From: Typha latifolia
Lineage: Eukaryota; Streptophyta; Magnoliopsida; Poales; Typhaceae
Assembly: GCA_019914945.1 (NCBI GenBank)
Contig: CM034099.1
Span: 23,648,704 to 23,712,703, forward strand
Reading direction: 5' to 3'
DNA length: 64,000 nucleotides
Shown here: positions 13,088 through 24,958 of the stretch, one piece after another
Layout: each line of letters starts with the position of its first letter
How positions within the stretch are numbered: position 1 is the stretch's first letter
Translations under genes and position numbers: made by a program
Notes under the pieces: model-generated
Told to the model about the DNA's origin: nothing
What the model saw: only the letters and a program-made list of their open reading frames with translations
Database searches by the model: none

Positions 13088-13713
13088 GGGAAACATTTCG
13101 TTTCGCTGCGTATGGGATTCATCATCTGATGATGGCTTGGTTATTTCCTTTTCCAATGTTCTTCTGAAAGTGTCAGTTAGCTGCCTTCTTTGATTCCTTT
13201 TACCCGAGTTTCTGCTGAGGCATAGGGTTCTTTGAGTCTGTTCTCATCTTTGTATCCTTAGGGCCATTCCAATGTCGCTACGGAAGAGGACCTAGCCTGA
13301 TTGCTTCTTTATTCTTTTGTTATGGGTTCTTCTGCATTTGTAGTAGGTTAAATACTGTCTCAACCTCTGTAAATTTAGGGCCATTCCAGGTGCTGCATGA
13401 GAAGGCCCTGCCATCGTATAAAACAGTAATATACTTGAAAGTGTATCTCTCTCTCTCCCTATTTTTTTGTGTGCAATCTTCTCATCATTCAATCACAATA
13501 TCATAATTTCTAGATGTCAGTTAGACTTTCTATGAGCAGGCTGAAGAACAACTGAACAAGCGCACTCCAACAATATAATATCTATTATGCTTGTCAAAGC
13601 TAGCATTTAGTTTATCCACTTCCAGTAATACGATGACAAGTTTTTCTTCTTATCCTCGTCATTTTGGAAGGTAGACTTTCTTTTGTTTCTTTTGTCATCT
13701 ATTTATGTGAATT
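13088..13713. other. 3' UTR and spacer after the UVI4-like gene
   Basis: AT-rich sequence containing the probable 3' UTR of the UVI4-like gene (T-rich, with two occurrences of the phrase GGGCCATTCCA near 13261 and 13379). No coding signal was seen. It runs into the left edge of the LTR-like element. Confidence 0.4.
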
Positions 13714-13848
13714 TGTATGCCAGGATTATACAGAAAAACAACATTCTTAGCATTAATTAGCTCATACATTAATAAATCCTTCATTTTAACAATTGAATGA
13801 CAGACCGACATGTATATGAAACATTTAAACCTCCAAATACACGTGTAA

Positions 13849-13876
13849 ACCGCGTGGGTAAATTCTCCCACGCGGT
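13849..13876. repeat. Perfect 10-bp inverted repeat with 8-nt loop
   Basis: ACCGCGTGGG at 13849-13858 pairs perfectly with CCCACGCGGT at 13867-13876 around an AT-rich 8-base loop. It is GC-rich in an AT-rich setting and lies near the left edge of the probable LTR. Confidence 0.85.
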
Positions 13877-15589
13877 GCATCATATGACCTGTCAGTACAA
13901 GGATTTCACAAGGTACACAACAGCACAAATTCACTATAATTAAACTCAACCATAAGAGTCCGGATACAAGTTCCATAGGCCACAACAAGCCTTCCAAATA
14001 TACATTCAAAATATAATACTAAAGTTCAAAATACATCATCAATTATAACGCTCTCGCATAGGCTTAATACAACTAGAAGACATACAGAAAAGAAAAGCAG
14101 CTACTCCTCGCTACCCGCACCTGCGTCCCCTAGCTTTGAAATAATGCCACCAAGAGGTGGTGAGCTTACAGCCCAGCGAGTAGGATCTATACCATCTAAA
14201 ATAATGACATCGCATGTGTATATGCATGGTATGCCTATATTTGCTAGCAGTAGCAATATACTTGTTGAGATGGCTTAACATGAGTTACTAAATCAATACA
14301 ATCGATAAAGATTATCAGTCACTATCTTGGAACATGCTAGTTCTTAGCGTATCAGGATAAGTCCATATAGATATAAAGCTTGATGCACTCTCTTATTCGT
14401 ACACATCTCAATCATAGTGTTTACATATCATGTATAGCAATAAAAGAGTAGTTTAGTCATCTTATGCCTACTAAAGCATTAATTATACTTCTCATTGCTC
14501 ACCGAGCTATTCACCACACATGGTAAATACTCTTAAGAAACAATCATCCATCACATAATCATCCATCATCTCATACATCGAGGGGGGATATATATATATC
14601 TAGCGGTAATGCCACCTACACGTGTATGGCGACACTACAAGTGACCGGTTGTCTGTGGCCATCAGACTAAGGACCCCAGTCGTAAGCCCATATCTCACTC
14701 TCTCTAAATCATCACCGCTCTCAACGGGAGAATCGGGAGCCCTCGGCTCGTCAACATACGCCCTAACCCTGCGTCGTCGGGTACCGCTAGAGTTATATCT
14801 CTGCATCGCAATCATGTTCTTCTATCATCATAATCTAGTCCTGACTATGCAATATAACTACCTAAATGTCACACAGGCTCCCGACCTCAGGTGTAGGCCG
14901 CTAATGGTATAGTCATATAAAATACACTCTACCCTTAACCCTGAGCTGAGTGAGTAAGGGTACTGCCTAATCAGAATCCGACTACTAATGATAGGTGTAA
15001 GTGGTGCAGTGTGTATAAGTGTATAAAGCATGTCATAGTCATCGTGATCGTTACATTATATATTCACAACAATTATACATCTATGCAATGGTATACCATA
15101 CAGGATATATGTAAAGCATTATCACACTAATGTTTATGCCACATTAATATTCTCATAATATTATGATGAGCAAATTATCAATAACTGCATATACAAAGAT
15201 ATAACATGGTGTACTAAATGCATGCATTAATACCGACATTTTATAAAGTGTCATGACAAGTATAATGACTGTAATTATATTATTCTAGATTTGTATAACC
15301 ATACTAAATCTCGTCAGCTAGTATGCTCCTCCGGAATCCCAAAATCTCCCTCACGCGATGTCAATCCTATTAATTCACGCAAGTAAGCCGTAAGATTAGC
15401 GAACTAATAGAATTAATTATCTTATGTTATCCTAAAAATTCACATGATACTAAATTGTCATTACGAGGATCGGGCTAACTAAATCAAGTGAAAAAGATAG
15501 ACAAGGTTATAGGGTCCGAATGGCCCCAAATGGGCTAGGCTAGAGACAATGGGTAGGCTTAAACCCCACCCAAGAAGCAAGAGGGCCTT

Positions 15590-15785
15590 GGTGAGTTGCA
15601 GTCCAACTACAACCCACATGGTTGCGAGAGGTGGGCTAGGGGTCCAACCACAGTCCACCCAGGCTTGCTATAGGCTGCAGTCCAACCGTAGCCCACCAAA
15701 ATCAAGCTAGTGGGCTGCGGTCTGCAGCCTACCCAAAACTAGCTTAGTGGGCTGTAGACCACTGCAGCCCACTAAGGGGGAATGG
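15590..15785. repeat. Degenerate tandem repeat rich in GCAG/CCCAC motifs
   Basis: Short imperfect units built around GGGCTGCAGTCCAAC and CAGCCCACC recur several times over about 200 bases, in both orientations. It lies inside the LTR-like element and has no coding sense. Confidence 0.5.
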
Positions 15786-16619
15786 GTGGGGATTAACTAA
15801 TCCCACCAAAATCGAGCTGGTGGGTTAACTAAACTCCCACCCTTCCACCCCATCTCCTCCCGAGGGAAGGAGATCGAGGCGGAGAGAGGGATCCACAGGG
15901 TTGCGGGGCTGCGGGTAGCGCAACACGAGGCCGGCGGCGCAGCACAAGGCCGACGACGGCCACGAGACCGACGGGTAAGTGAAAGGGGAAAAAGGGAAAA
16001 AAAAGAAAGGGGAAGGAGGTGGACCCGACGGCGACGATCGCGCTCCATGGCCGGCGGCCATGGGGAGTTCATCCTCCCCCATCACCAAGGGCCCGAAGCT
16101 GTCCTAGGGAGGGGGTTTCTCTCCGTCCACCGGAGCCCTCGGACTCGCGGCCGGACGCGAGGCCATCGGTCGCCGAGGTTGATTACGAGAAGGAACTAAC
16201 TACCGAATTTAACGGGGTTGAGGCTTACCGCGATCCGCGCGCTCGGCTTCGTCGGCAATGGCATTTCGTCGGCTCTGGCTTCGGCAACCCGAGAGAGAGA
16301 AGAGGAAGATGTAGTGAGGTGGAGAAAGGCGCAGTCAAGGAGGGGAAGGTGGGGATTAATGGAGGTGAGGGGAGGGTAGCGTGCACGGCAAGGGAAAGGG
16401 AAGAAGAAGGAGAAGAGAGGACGCGGCGGGGGGTGGGGTGGCTGGTGCCTGTGATGCACGCGCTCGTCACGGGATTTTTTTTTTTTTAAATTTTGGGGTG
16501 TTACAGTATTCAAGTCCATTTGCATGTGCATTTGTAATACAAATCCAGAACTAAGTAAGCTAAAGAAATTAAAGCTATCATGAAAGCTTTTCGACTGTTT
16601 ATTGAACTTTCTTTCAACT

Positions 16620-17594
16620 GGATCTCCTTTGTGATAGTGAAGGCATAAAACCAAAAACCAAACAGGAGAACGAGGAGGATTCCAAACCTTGATGTTTTTG
16701 TCTCCTATATTGAACACGGACTTTCCATGGGGAGACACCATTCCGTAAAAAGTAAATGCAGTTGGGTCTGAGTTTCGGAACATCTTTGACTGACATAGAC
16801 ATGATGTAGCTGTTTGCGATAAACAAAGCTCGATTCATTAATGGATTCCAGTTCATTGCTGTCTAGACAAAACCTCATGATATGATCCGATGGATACGTC
16901 ACAAGCTACGGGCTGTATCGTCTGATCTTTCTCTCCACTAACAGAATATCTCCACCGGAGTGCACCAAAAACTTGTCGTACGTATTTTGTTGATCGAACT
17001 CGGGAAACATGAGGGAGCTGTCTTAATCTTGATCACTATGACGGCCGCCGAAGGTCTGGTGCTGAATTCGAAAGAGTATAATACATGGCAATAGTCAATC
17101 CCGTAGAACTTCCCGTCGTGGAAGACGACGCCGCACAAGCTGCCATATCAAGAAGGAATGGGAATACTTTCCAGTCGTCGTCACCGGCTCGAGCATATGA
17201 TAGGCCGATCTCTCAGTGTGGGACGACGATGATGAGGAAATCATCGTCGGTAGTCTGGTAGGAGGAGGCGAATTTGGAACGATGAAAGTGCTCGAACTCT
17301 TTCGCCAGGTTGGTGGGGGCAGGATGGGTGGCGGACTTGCGCTCCGGTGAGGGGGTTGAGGAGGTTTCAGTTGAAGTTGTGTTCGTCGATGAGGATGAGA
17401 AAGCCTTCCTGAGAGCCGGCGCAGAGCTTTCCACAGAAAGAAGAGGAGACGGGGAGAGGGAGAGGGACAAGGTGCGATGGGGGCGAGAAGTGATTCTGAC
17501 GAAATGAGAGAAGACTACAAGGTGCAGACAAAGCGGAAGTGGAAGCAGATAGGCTTTGTTTTTCTTCTTTTTCTTCCTCCAAAATTCCTGCCAT
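16620..17594 (-). pseudogene. DUF295 (F-box/KIB-type) pseudogene 1
   Basis: Minus-strand fragments in different frames add up to a DUF295 beta-propeller protein of the plant F-box/KIB type. From the 5' side: MAGILEEEKEEKQ at 17594, then SSFCGKLCAGSQEGFLILIDEH, then a TGA where a Trp codon would be expected before NLLNPLTGAQVRHP. A frame change follows to PTNLAKEFEHFHRSKF, another to GVVFHDGKFYGIDYCHVLYSF, another to KFLVHSGGDILLVERK. The last block is NWNPLMNRALFIANSYIMS with PNCIYFLRNGVSPWKV. At least one stop and three or more frameshifts make it non-functional. No N-terminal F-box is visible. The probable LTR ends just over 100 bp beyond its 3' side. Confidence 0.75.
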
Positions 17595-17887
17595 AGTTGA
17601 TAGGAGATGACGAGAGAGATGGTTTATGATGACACTATTAGGTGCTTCAGTTGAGAGAGATATCAATCTTGTTAGTTGAAACAGGGTTTCGAGCGGATCA
17701 TATTGAAGGGTATTTAACTGGGCTGCCAGCTCGACGCCTGCTAGAACTCATCGGCCAAAATCTGAACAACTTTTATCAAAATAGAAAAAGAAAAAAAATC
17801 AATGAATTAAGGAACTAACTAATGAAATGCAGTATATTAGCAAGGAGCAGAGCCATGGAGTAGTTGCTTGATATAAACAAAGCCTAA

Positions 17888-18265
17888 TCACTTAAAATCA
17901 CTGACCCATATCCAACGACCGCTCACTGGACAAAACCTATCGACGGTAAAATCTTGGGTAACGAAGATCAAGTTATAATTCCTTGTTAAGTAGTCTTTTC
18001 TTTTCACCATCAGAATAAGTTCACCGGAGGATACCAGACGCCCACACGGCGTCGTGGTACTGCATTTCTGGCCACGTGAAATGGCTGGTGATCGTCGGCG
18101 GCGGAAAAGGTCCAGTGTTGAAGACAAAACAATAGAATTTATTCCTCCTGTCGATCATGTAGAATTTTTCGTCGTGGAAGACGACGTCGCAGACAGGGTA
18201 ACTTTAGGAAGGGATAATATCGAGGAATTTCCAATCCCTCTCACTGCCTTGAGCGTAGTGTAAGA
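17888..18265 (-). pseudogene. DUF295 pseudogene 2 (fragment)
   Basis: A second, shorter remnant of the same family directly upstream of pseudogene 1 and in the same orientation. Blocks seen on the minus strand are GSERDWKFLDIIPS, a stop, CDVVFHDEKFYMIDRRNKFY with CFVFNTGPFPPP, another stop after ASGILR, then in a shifted frame SGELILMVKRKDYLTRNYNL, ending at the stop at 17888. Only the middle third of the domain remains. The repeated HDGKFY/HDEKFY block shows that the two remnants are tandem paralogues. Confidence 0.68.
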
Positions 18266-20392
18266 ACTATTTTGTTCGTAACGTCGGCTCTATTATATTT
18301 AGAGTTTTTTGAGTCCATTGAACAGGTTGCCAACTGCTCCTTATAAAAATCATATTGGGATCAAAATATTACTATCATCTGCAGTGATCCTTCAGACAAT
18401 GGCCAAAAATCAAATGACTTATTTTAAAACAAAAGTAATGCTCCATAAGATTGAACCCTCCGGTGGATCTATAAATGTTTGAACTTAGTAGTATATGAGA
18501 ATTATAGAGAAGTATTATATGAACTAACTATGCAATTAAAGTACCACTGGTCAAATAGTATTTACCTTATCCTCTGAGGCTATCTTACCCCTTTAAATTT
18601 TATTGTTGTTAGTGTGTTTTATAGTACTTGGGAAGTGAATGGTTAACTCGAATTTGCAACTCAAAAAGTTAATGTCTATGTGGTCTGTGACAGTAGGCTA
18701 CCAAGTATGACGCGGGGTTGTGTAAGAAGGTGAATTTTCACATCTGACGATTGCCAGGGTTAGTGACGTAAGAGTGGTTGACTTTGACTCAAATAAGGGG
18801 GTTAGGAAGGGAGACACGACGATTGCCTTGCTGAGAGCCAATGCATAGCGTTTTGGGGATTAAATAAAGACTAAGAGGAGCAAACAGAGCGGAAGCGAAG
18901 CTTGATCGCGTGGCGGCATCTTCTAGGTGATTCCTATCATGAGGTCATAGTTGAGATCAGACCACGGGCCATTGGAAGTGGATCTTCTTCTTCATGGATT
19001 GCTGGCACTGTTAAGAGGAGAGATGAACCAAGTGGAAACCAATTAATTCGGCCGTTATACGTAGACAAATTAATCATATAATAGAAGTTAATCCTATTCA
19101 AATAGTACACCATCTTAACAGGTTATCCTACGCTAATCTGATTAGGAATAAGAGATGGGATAAGCATCCGTGAGAAAGATAAAGCTTAATAATATAGGTT
19201 GCATATCCGAGAACGTTTCTATTATTATTCTCTTTTCCAATCTATGGATCTAACAAACGATCTCGCTATTATTCTTTTATTTTTTTAATGTGCAGCTCCT
19301 TCCTCAGTCTCCGCGATGATGGAATACGAATGTGATGATGCGCCATTCGTCCAACGATCGAGACAGAGTCCTCTTTGTTTTCCCTTCGTTATTCTTTAAT
19401 TCGCTCTCATTATCAAGCTAACGAAGACTTTTTAGAACGCGCCAGCGAGTAGGAACCCGGCATGTCAGCATACTGTTTTTTTTTTCTTGCAAAACTAAGA
19501 AACCCCTACGAAGTGTATCATTTTCCTACTGTCCACTAAGTTTTCTTTTTTTCCCAGCAATTTAAAACGCTAAAGCATTGACCGCTGAAGAATTAGACGT
19601 TCTCACTTCTTAGATAAGAGCCAAGCCGCCTCAATTAAGATGCAAGTGGGTACTTATGCCACGTCACATCAAAGGTTAAATTGACGTCCACGTTCCGACC
19701 CTAATTGATTGCTCCATAAATACCTCTTGTCTATTAAAAGGATTCATCATTCGCCAATTAAAGCACTGTAATTGTTCCAACATACCTCACTCGCTATCTC
19801 ATCCATTATATTTTGGAGAACAATTTTTTTTTTTGGGGGGGTTTTGTAAAAGGTGATTTTTATATGATGATAAACATGGGATCCGCATAGAAATATCTGT
19901 GCGGATGAATTTAATTTAGCCGTCTGGTGGACGCCAATTTGGACGTAACCGTCCACTTTCCGCGCCTCATATTCTAGAAAGTAGAAACTAACTCTTCTCA
20001 CTTGCCTTCATAGATAAAAGATTCTTTTGGGAAGTCCACCAACCAAACGGTCAGGATTCGCGAATCAGGCCTTTTAAATTCTCCGAAACCGTGTTTCGAT
20101 TCCGAGTACTTCGCCAACCCTTTCCGAGGTGGGTCCCTATAATCCAGCCCAGCATTCATCGGTCCAGATGCACCGAATTGGAACGCGAGACCTTCGATTC
20201 CTTACTGGATGGATGGATGCCTGTTTCCACGACAACGACCTCTTAAATTCTTTCTTAATCCCCGCGCAGTTTTTGCGAAATTTATTAATACCTCTCCTCT
20301 CCCTCTTCCTCCTCCTCGATCAAGAATCTAAGCGCGAGGCTGCTTAGAATCTCCATTAATTAGGGTCGTGGGGGGTTAGGGTTCTGGGATCG

Positions 20393-20429
20393 CCTCCTCC
20401 TCCTCCTCCTCCTCCTCCTCCTCCTCCTC
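20393..20429. repeat. (CCT)n microsatellite
   Basis: About twelve CCT/TCC units in a row, about 320 bp upstream of the next start codon, probably in the leader or proximal promoter. Confidence 0.9.
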
Positions 20430-20683
20430 GGTTGTCGTGGAGGAATCGCACTAGATCCTCATCCAGGTTCGGCCCGGCCTCGATCCCAACGAGGTTCCAC
20501 GTGGACGACCTCGTCGCGATCCGCTAAACGTGGGGAGAGGAAAGGTTTTAATCTAATTGGGGGATTAAGAATGGCGTAAAGTTCATACCTCTGCCCTCCG
20601 CCGTCGGATTTGGAGATTCCGCCACTGCCTCAGTAGAATCCTCCACTCCAATGGCAGGATTCTACTAAAATTGCGCGACGTGC

Positions 20684-20726
20684 GTGTGTGTGTGTGTGTC
20701 AGAGAGAGAGAGAGAAAGAGAGAGGA
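20684..20726. repeat. Adjacent (GT)n and (GA)n microsatellites before a start codon
   Basis: A GT run (20684-20699) is directly followed by a GA run (20701-20726), ending about 20 bases before the ATG at 20747. They are very likely in the 5' untranslated leader. Confidence 0.9.
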
Positions 20727-20746
20727 GGGAGAGGGGGTAGTCCGAA

Positions 20747-23241
20747 ATGGAGCGATCACAGCCGTCTGATGGCACACCGGTGGTGGCGATCGAGTGCGTC
20801 GCGGGGAGCTCGAAGGCGGAGGAATGGGGAGGAGATATGCTTCAAACGGGGGACGTGGTGGAGGAGATAAAGATACGAGGGTCACCGGCTGTGAGGTCAC
20901 CGTTTAAGAGCGGGAAGGGTGGGGTCATGAAGCTTCTCCACGCAGCGTTCAAGCGTGGGGACACGTCGATCGAGGTGAGGGTGCGCAGGGGACCGAGCGA
21001 GTACGTGGAGCTCCAGGCTTGCGTCGTGCCGAACGAGCCGGCCGGGAAGCGGCAGTATGTGGTGCGATCCATCCACGACCCGAACTACGCCGTCGGATTC
21101 GTAGATCGCATGGAGAGCGAGTGCATCGCGTTACAAGGTAAGCTGAAGCTGAGTTATTGTTTTAAATTCTCAATATTAATTGTCTGCTACTAACGAATTA
21201 TGTTAGTAAAACCGGTCTTTCCACTCTTATGGCTTATGATACATATGCCTTGTAGTTTAGGATTTTAGGTTATTTTGCTCTTATGAATAATCTAAGACTG
21301 ACTGATAACATTTTGAAGGGTGATTGGATTCATATTTGTACGACGTTAATTGGACAAGTGCTGACATCTATTAAGATGCTATTGTACCTCTTGTAATCTT
21401 GTTTAATTAACCCGAGAATCTTGATGGTTCGAGGTTAATTATGCCTTGAGCTAAGGCCTGTGAATCCGTATTGTTCTGGATTACGGGATCAGCAGTTATA
21501 TGATTCTGTTTGATAGTATTCTATCATCTCTGCTCAGCAAGATACTAGACATCATAAGTTGGTCATATTTTGAAGTTAAATGACGATTCCATTAGAAGAT
21601 GAACCTCTGTGATCAGTAAGGAGAACATTAATCAGGGGACTGTAGAGTTTCTTGCAAATCGAATTACACTAGAAAGCCTTTTAATATCATAGTAAAAGAC
21701 GATTTGTTGGACAGACCTGTTTATCAAGAGTCTTTCTTAAGCAGCATAATTGTCGCATTTCAAGACTCGTGCTCAGAACCTTGTTAGCTAATCTTATCAT
21801 GAAAAAGAAAAATATAGGAATTAGGAAACAACACTTCATCATTACCTGTTTGTCATTTGAGTCAGAACAAATGGTTAACTTCAAGTTGATGGATTGGGAT
21901 GGAATATCATCCTTCTAATTCTGATATTGTTTTTGCCATCCATTAGTCAGCTAATTTGCCGAGAAATGAACAGAGGAGTGGAAGTTGTAGAATACCTATT
22001 AGAGTTTTTTTTTTTTCCTGAACCCTGCTCTGATATAAAATAAACATTCTTGTTAAGGCTCAAGGAGCTCGAGAGTAGTATGTGCACTGAGCAAGGCCCA
22101 GCTCCAGGATGGATACGTCGCATACCCGTGGGAGAAGAAGATGAGGGAATCACTGTCCATACCAAACTCCAGTAGCTTCCTCTCCATGCTTATCCTTCCC
22201 AAGGCACTGGATGCTGCTGCTTCTCGCTACAACACTATGGAAGACACCTTAGCTCGGGCAAGCGCATGGCTCCATTCCTCTCAGTCCTCTGGGGTCCCCA
22301 TTGAGTTCATGAATGTACAGACTGAGGCTCTTCTTACTAAGGTACATGAGAGAAAGAGCTGCAATAATTACTAATTTAATTTCAGAATTGTCGAGCTACA
22401 AATTCTACAACGAAGTCTGGATGCTCATACATGTTATGATTTTCTTGTGAAGATATCAGGAGAGACAGCCTCTTCGACTGTGAATTCGGGATCACTATCC
22501 GACCTTTCAAATCTTGGAAATGCTAGCCTTTATGGCTTTGAGGACTACCATGGTCTGGACATTGGAGTGGTGAAGGCAGTTCGGCTTTGGTACACACCTG
22601 CGGCTGGAGAAATGCTAGTGGAAATTAGGCTTCAAGAAGGCGACAGTAGGCTTGGATTTGCCATTAGCCGCACTGAAGAGGTTCTTTTTCTTAGCAACGT
22701 ACATCTCTTAGAATTCTATTTATGAACATATCTTCTGATGGCCTGTATATGATTGCAGGGTTTTATCTACATTTTATCGGTGATTGAGGACGATAAGGAT
22801 AATGAGCTCCCTTCGACCCGGTCAGGGCTTAGAGATCTGTACAAAGAAGCAAAAGAGGCATCTAAGATCCTGGTGATCTCAAGGGTGTCGAACGAGAAAG
22901 TCCTCCCCTGGATGGTATCGTCCTCAGGAGCCATCCGGTGCTTCGACACCATCTCCCTTAGCCAGAAGCTATCGCTGCATCGCTATGCGCTGCGACCGAT
23001 CCTGCTGCATGTCCTCATGTGGGAGAAGCCAGTAGATCTGATCGAAACAACGAAGCGCCCTTCTATACCGAGCTGCGCGACAATGCGTCCATCATTACCT
23101 CCGCCACAACCAATGGTGATGGCTGAACTGCCTCCTACCTTAGTTCTGGATGATGAATCTCAGGGTAAGATAGAGAGGGATACTGCTGGGGATGTGTCCT
23201 TCAGATTCTATGATTTCTCCCCGCAGAACAACTGGGTGTGA
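20747..23241 (+). CDS. Conserved plant protein of unknown function, 461 residues
   Basis: Four exons join in frame: 20747-21137, 22058-22341, 22453-22680 and 22759-23241, with a long first intron and GT-AG ends throughout. The first junction is phase 1 and the others are phase 0. The N-terminal part (about 10-105) carries GDMLQTGDVVEEIKIRGSPA and RGDTSIEVRVRRGPSEY, which faintly recalls a PDZ-like ligand-binding fold. The middle has QLQDGYVAYPWEKKMRESL and YGFEDYHGLDIGVVKAVRLW. The C-terminal exon has GFIYILSVIEDDKDNELPST, VLPWMVSSSGAIRCFDTISL and SLHRYALRPILLHVLMWEK, then a Pro-rich tail. The conservation style and clean exon fit argue for a real, probably soluble protein, but I do not recognise a named family. 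Microsatellites occupy its leader. Confidence 0.82.
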
Positions 23242-24311
<1,070 letters not shown>

Positions 24312-24958
24312 TGCTTATCGTTAACAAATCCTAGCAGGCTATCGTTTGATCCGTGTTTCTCTTGTTTTGTTACAGGTTAATGTATTGCGAAAATCTAGTG
24401 TTAGGAGCACTGTGGATGTAAATTTGATTTATGATCAACCAATTTGATGCCTTTCTTGATGAAACTGAATTGGGGATTGGTGATCGTCGCATGATTGCTA
24501 AAGTCAATAAATCGAACGCTCATTGAGAGTGGAGTGGGGAAAAAGAAGAATTTGGAGGTTGTTTCGTGAATATTAACATCGAATTTAGTTCGGACTCTAT
24601 TTTAAAATAATAGTGCTTGGTAAAAGATTCAGCATAAAGAACGATAACACTTTAGAAATGCCTGAGAATTGTTGCAACATAATTAAACTGAAGTGATTAT
24701 ATTATCTCCAGTTAAAAATCACTCCAACTGGTTCAAAAGAGATACACGCAAAGTAGTCATTGGGGGGTTAAAAAAAAACATGTACTCTTGCTCTATCTGC
24801 AAAGCATACAGTAGAACAGTCCAGATATCAACCGTTTCTCACAACTATAATTCCAACCGGAAAAAAAAAATTAAAAAAAGTACAATCATTGGTTCAGCTT
24901 TGGTAGCTGTAAAACGCCTAAAAATGTTGGTGTAAAGAAAGTTAATGGATGTAAATAG
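24312..24958. other. Convergent 3' spacer between H3.1 and the IRKI-like gene
   Basis: AT-rich sequence that should contain both 3' UTRs. No animal-type histone stem-loop is expected in plants and none was seen. No other feature was recognised. Confidence 0.45.

Larger units (their letters stand above)
13714..16505 (-). mobile_element. Probable solo LTR or LTR-type element, minus orientation
   Basis: Read on the minus strand the right edge starts TGTAACACCCC, a common plant LTR start, followed by an A-rich tract and then a GC/CT-rich zone (about 15800-16480). This is the same order of blocks seen in the better-bounded LTR at 52190-54770. The left edge proposed here (TG at 13714) is flanked by GAATT and the right edge by GTATT, a 4-of-5 match that could be a mutated target duplication. 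No gag, protease, reverse transcriptase or integrase frame is present, so it would be a solo LTR. A perfect 10-bp hairpin lies at 13849-13876. The right boundary is well supported; the left boundary is tentative. ORFs in the GC-rich part are not gene-like. Confidence 0.5.
18266..20746. other. Intergenic region upstream of the 461-residue gene
   Basis: 2.5 kb without a supported gene. It is AT-rich on the left and becomes GC-richer and microsatellite-laden close to the start codon at 20747. A trinucleotide CCT run lies at 20393-20429, and GT and GA runs are at 20684-20726. Short ORFs near 20129 and 20583-20900 are shadows of repeats or of the next exon. Confidence 0.4.

Noticed and set aside
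15797..16489. Several 80-195-codon ORFs in GC-rich DNA on both strands
   Set aside because: They lie in the GC/CT-rich part of the probable LTR, are Arg/Pro/Ser-biased and show no retroelement or host domains.
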